Shown: piece by piece, positions 62,879 through 64,000 of the stretch
How positions within the stretch are numbered: position 1 is the stretch's first letter
Layout: each line of letters opens with the position of its first letter
NCBI RefSeq assembly: GCF_014805625.2
Contig: NW_023998414.1
Span: forward strand, 38,813,998 to 38,877,997
Reading direction: 5' to 3'
From: Glossina fuscipes
Taxonomy: Eukaryota; Arthropoda; Insecta; Diptera; Glossinidae
Length of the DNA stretch: 64,000 nucleotides
The notes under the pieces: model-generated
Database searches by the model: none
Told to the model about the DNA's origin: nothing
What the model saw: only the letters and a program-made list of their open reading frames with translations
Program-made: the position numbers and the translations under genes

Positions 62879-63955
62879 GTAAGTTCATTTTCTTATTCTT
62901 ATTATTAATTAATTATAGATAAAAAAAATATATTCCGAAATCTGATAGCCCAACCCGCGCATTGCTCATACATACAATTTCTGTTTTGTTGATATGTATT
63001 TTGAAATGAAAATAAACAAACTCATGTTTCCTTGACTTGTTTACATTTTCCAAAGGTAGCCATTTTGGAAAGTTTTGGACGAAAGACGAAAGTGTTTCTT
63101 CTCAACTAAAAAGTGAAAACTTCAAAAATAAAATATAAACAAAAAATTAAAACAAAAAAATATATATATATATAAAAAATAAAAAAAATGAAAATATTGT
63201 AAAATTTCGTCATGGAAACACTTCACTGCACTACATAAACATAAGTTTGTTGTTTGTTTTACCAATAATGGTAACGGTACGATAATTATTCTAATTTCTT
63301 TTGCCACTTTTTTTGACTGCTTTGCTTGCCTATGTTTAATTTTTAAGTGCAAAACAGACTGCGTTCAGTAGTGGGGTTTGCACAAAATTTACGAACTCCT
63401 CTTCTATCGAAATGCGATTGCAGTCAAAACCTAATTAGCGTTCTCCTCAATTACGGTCGCGTTATAATTGTTATGGAGTGCGTGAGCAGTTGAATGTTTT
63501 ATCTCCGCTATACATCATTTTTCGTCTTCGGGCCTGCAACAAAATTCTCTAGTTTGCATTGTAACCAATTAAGCAAACATTATTGGGTGGATGCTTGTTT
63601 GTGTGATTTGAATTTTTTATTCATGCATCGTGATGCCCATTTAGATGCATCATTTAAATTCGTGGAAACATTTGTAGAAAGGTTAGAAATTTCGGTTTTA
63701 TTCATAATAAATGAATTGATTTTAGTGGGATGGATAAGGATATCATGTAAAATAAATAAATACAACGAAGAACAAAACAAAATGAATGGTGCAGTTAAAG
63801 TGTTTATGCTTTCTTCTCATTACGAACGATTTTAACTGAAAAGTTAAATCAATTTTTGTTCTATAACTGTATTGACTGACGTTCAATTAGCTACGCATCG
63901 ATATATGACAAGTTTAAGATTTCTATTTCAATTTTTGCAATCATAAGCATTTTCG

Positions 63956-64000
<45 letters not shown>
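62879..64000 (+). other. Intron of the RING gene, to the window edge
   Basis: No further exon could be recognised. A 113-codon plus-strand frame at 63494-63835 has no B-box cysteine/histidine pattern and no clear acceptor, so I do not take it as an exon. The window ends inside an (AAT)n tract. Confidence 0.6.
63958..64000 (+). repeat. (AAT)n microsatellite at the window edge
   Basis: About fourteen AAT units, continuing beyond the window. Confidence 0.95.

Noticed and set aside
63494..63835. Candidate third coding exon of the RING gene
   Set aside because: Lacks a good acceptor and shows no B-box Cys/His pattern.

Overview
The window looks like genomic DNA of a higher (brachyceran) fly. Five spliced protein-coding genes with insect-type sequences sit in very AT-rich DNA. 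Most of them have short GT-AG introns of 50-75 bp mixed with a few introns of about 10 kb. The spacers are full of (TA)n, poly-T and trinucleotide tracts, and they carry several copies of a dipteran interspersed repeat with TACCCTAC-like ends and GTCTGTCCGTCTG-like tracts (mini-me/INE-like), plus a decayed mariner. I saw no bacterial features, rRNA, CRISPR array or convincing tRNA. Coding exons were joined by hand from splice signals, reading phase and family similarity; no transcript data were available.

Layout. (1) 501-13173, plus strand: a theta-class glutathione S-transferase in four exons; exon 1 lies 11.8 kb upstream of the rest, and the intron holds a mariner relic and INE-like pieces. 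(2) 13174-24032: intergenic, with one complete INE-like repeat that has about 150-bp central tandem repeats. (3) 24033-39652, minus strand: a predicted 793-residue single-pass membrane protein of WBP1/VOPP1 type (signal peptide, Cys-rich ectodomain, one membrane segment, three PPxY motifs, long low-complexity tail). Its 9.6-kb first intron contains a 2.7-kb foldback transposon with nearly identical arms and a perfect 9-bp target duplication. (4) 44203-46024, plus strand: a DNAJC1-type ER J-protein with two SANT domains. (5) 46223-49635, minus strand: anaphase-promoting complex subunit 4 in nine exons, tail-to-tail with gene 4. (6) 49636-62050: a long gene-poor spacer that probably includes the 5' region of the last gene. 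(7) From 62051, plus strand: the first two coding exons of a RING-finger (TRIM-like) protein that runs off the right edge.

The genes have unrelated jobs (detoxification, WW-domain/ubiquitin-ligase recruitment, ER chaperone assistance, cell-cycle ubiquitination, RING E3 activity) and do not form a pathway. Three neighbouring products do touch ubiquitin biology: the PPxY protein, APC4 and the RING protein. I regard that as coincidence.

The most striking non-genic object is the foldback element at 30118-32809. It is structurally complete, looks recent, has an internally expanded arm, and lies in a transcribed intron, where its RNA would fold into a long hairpin.
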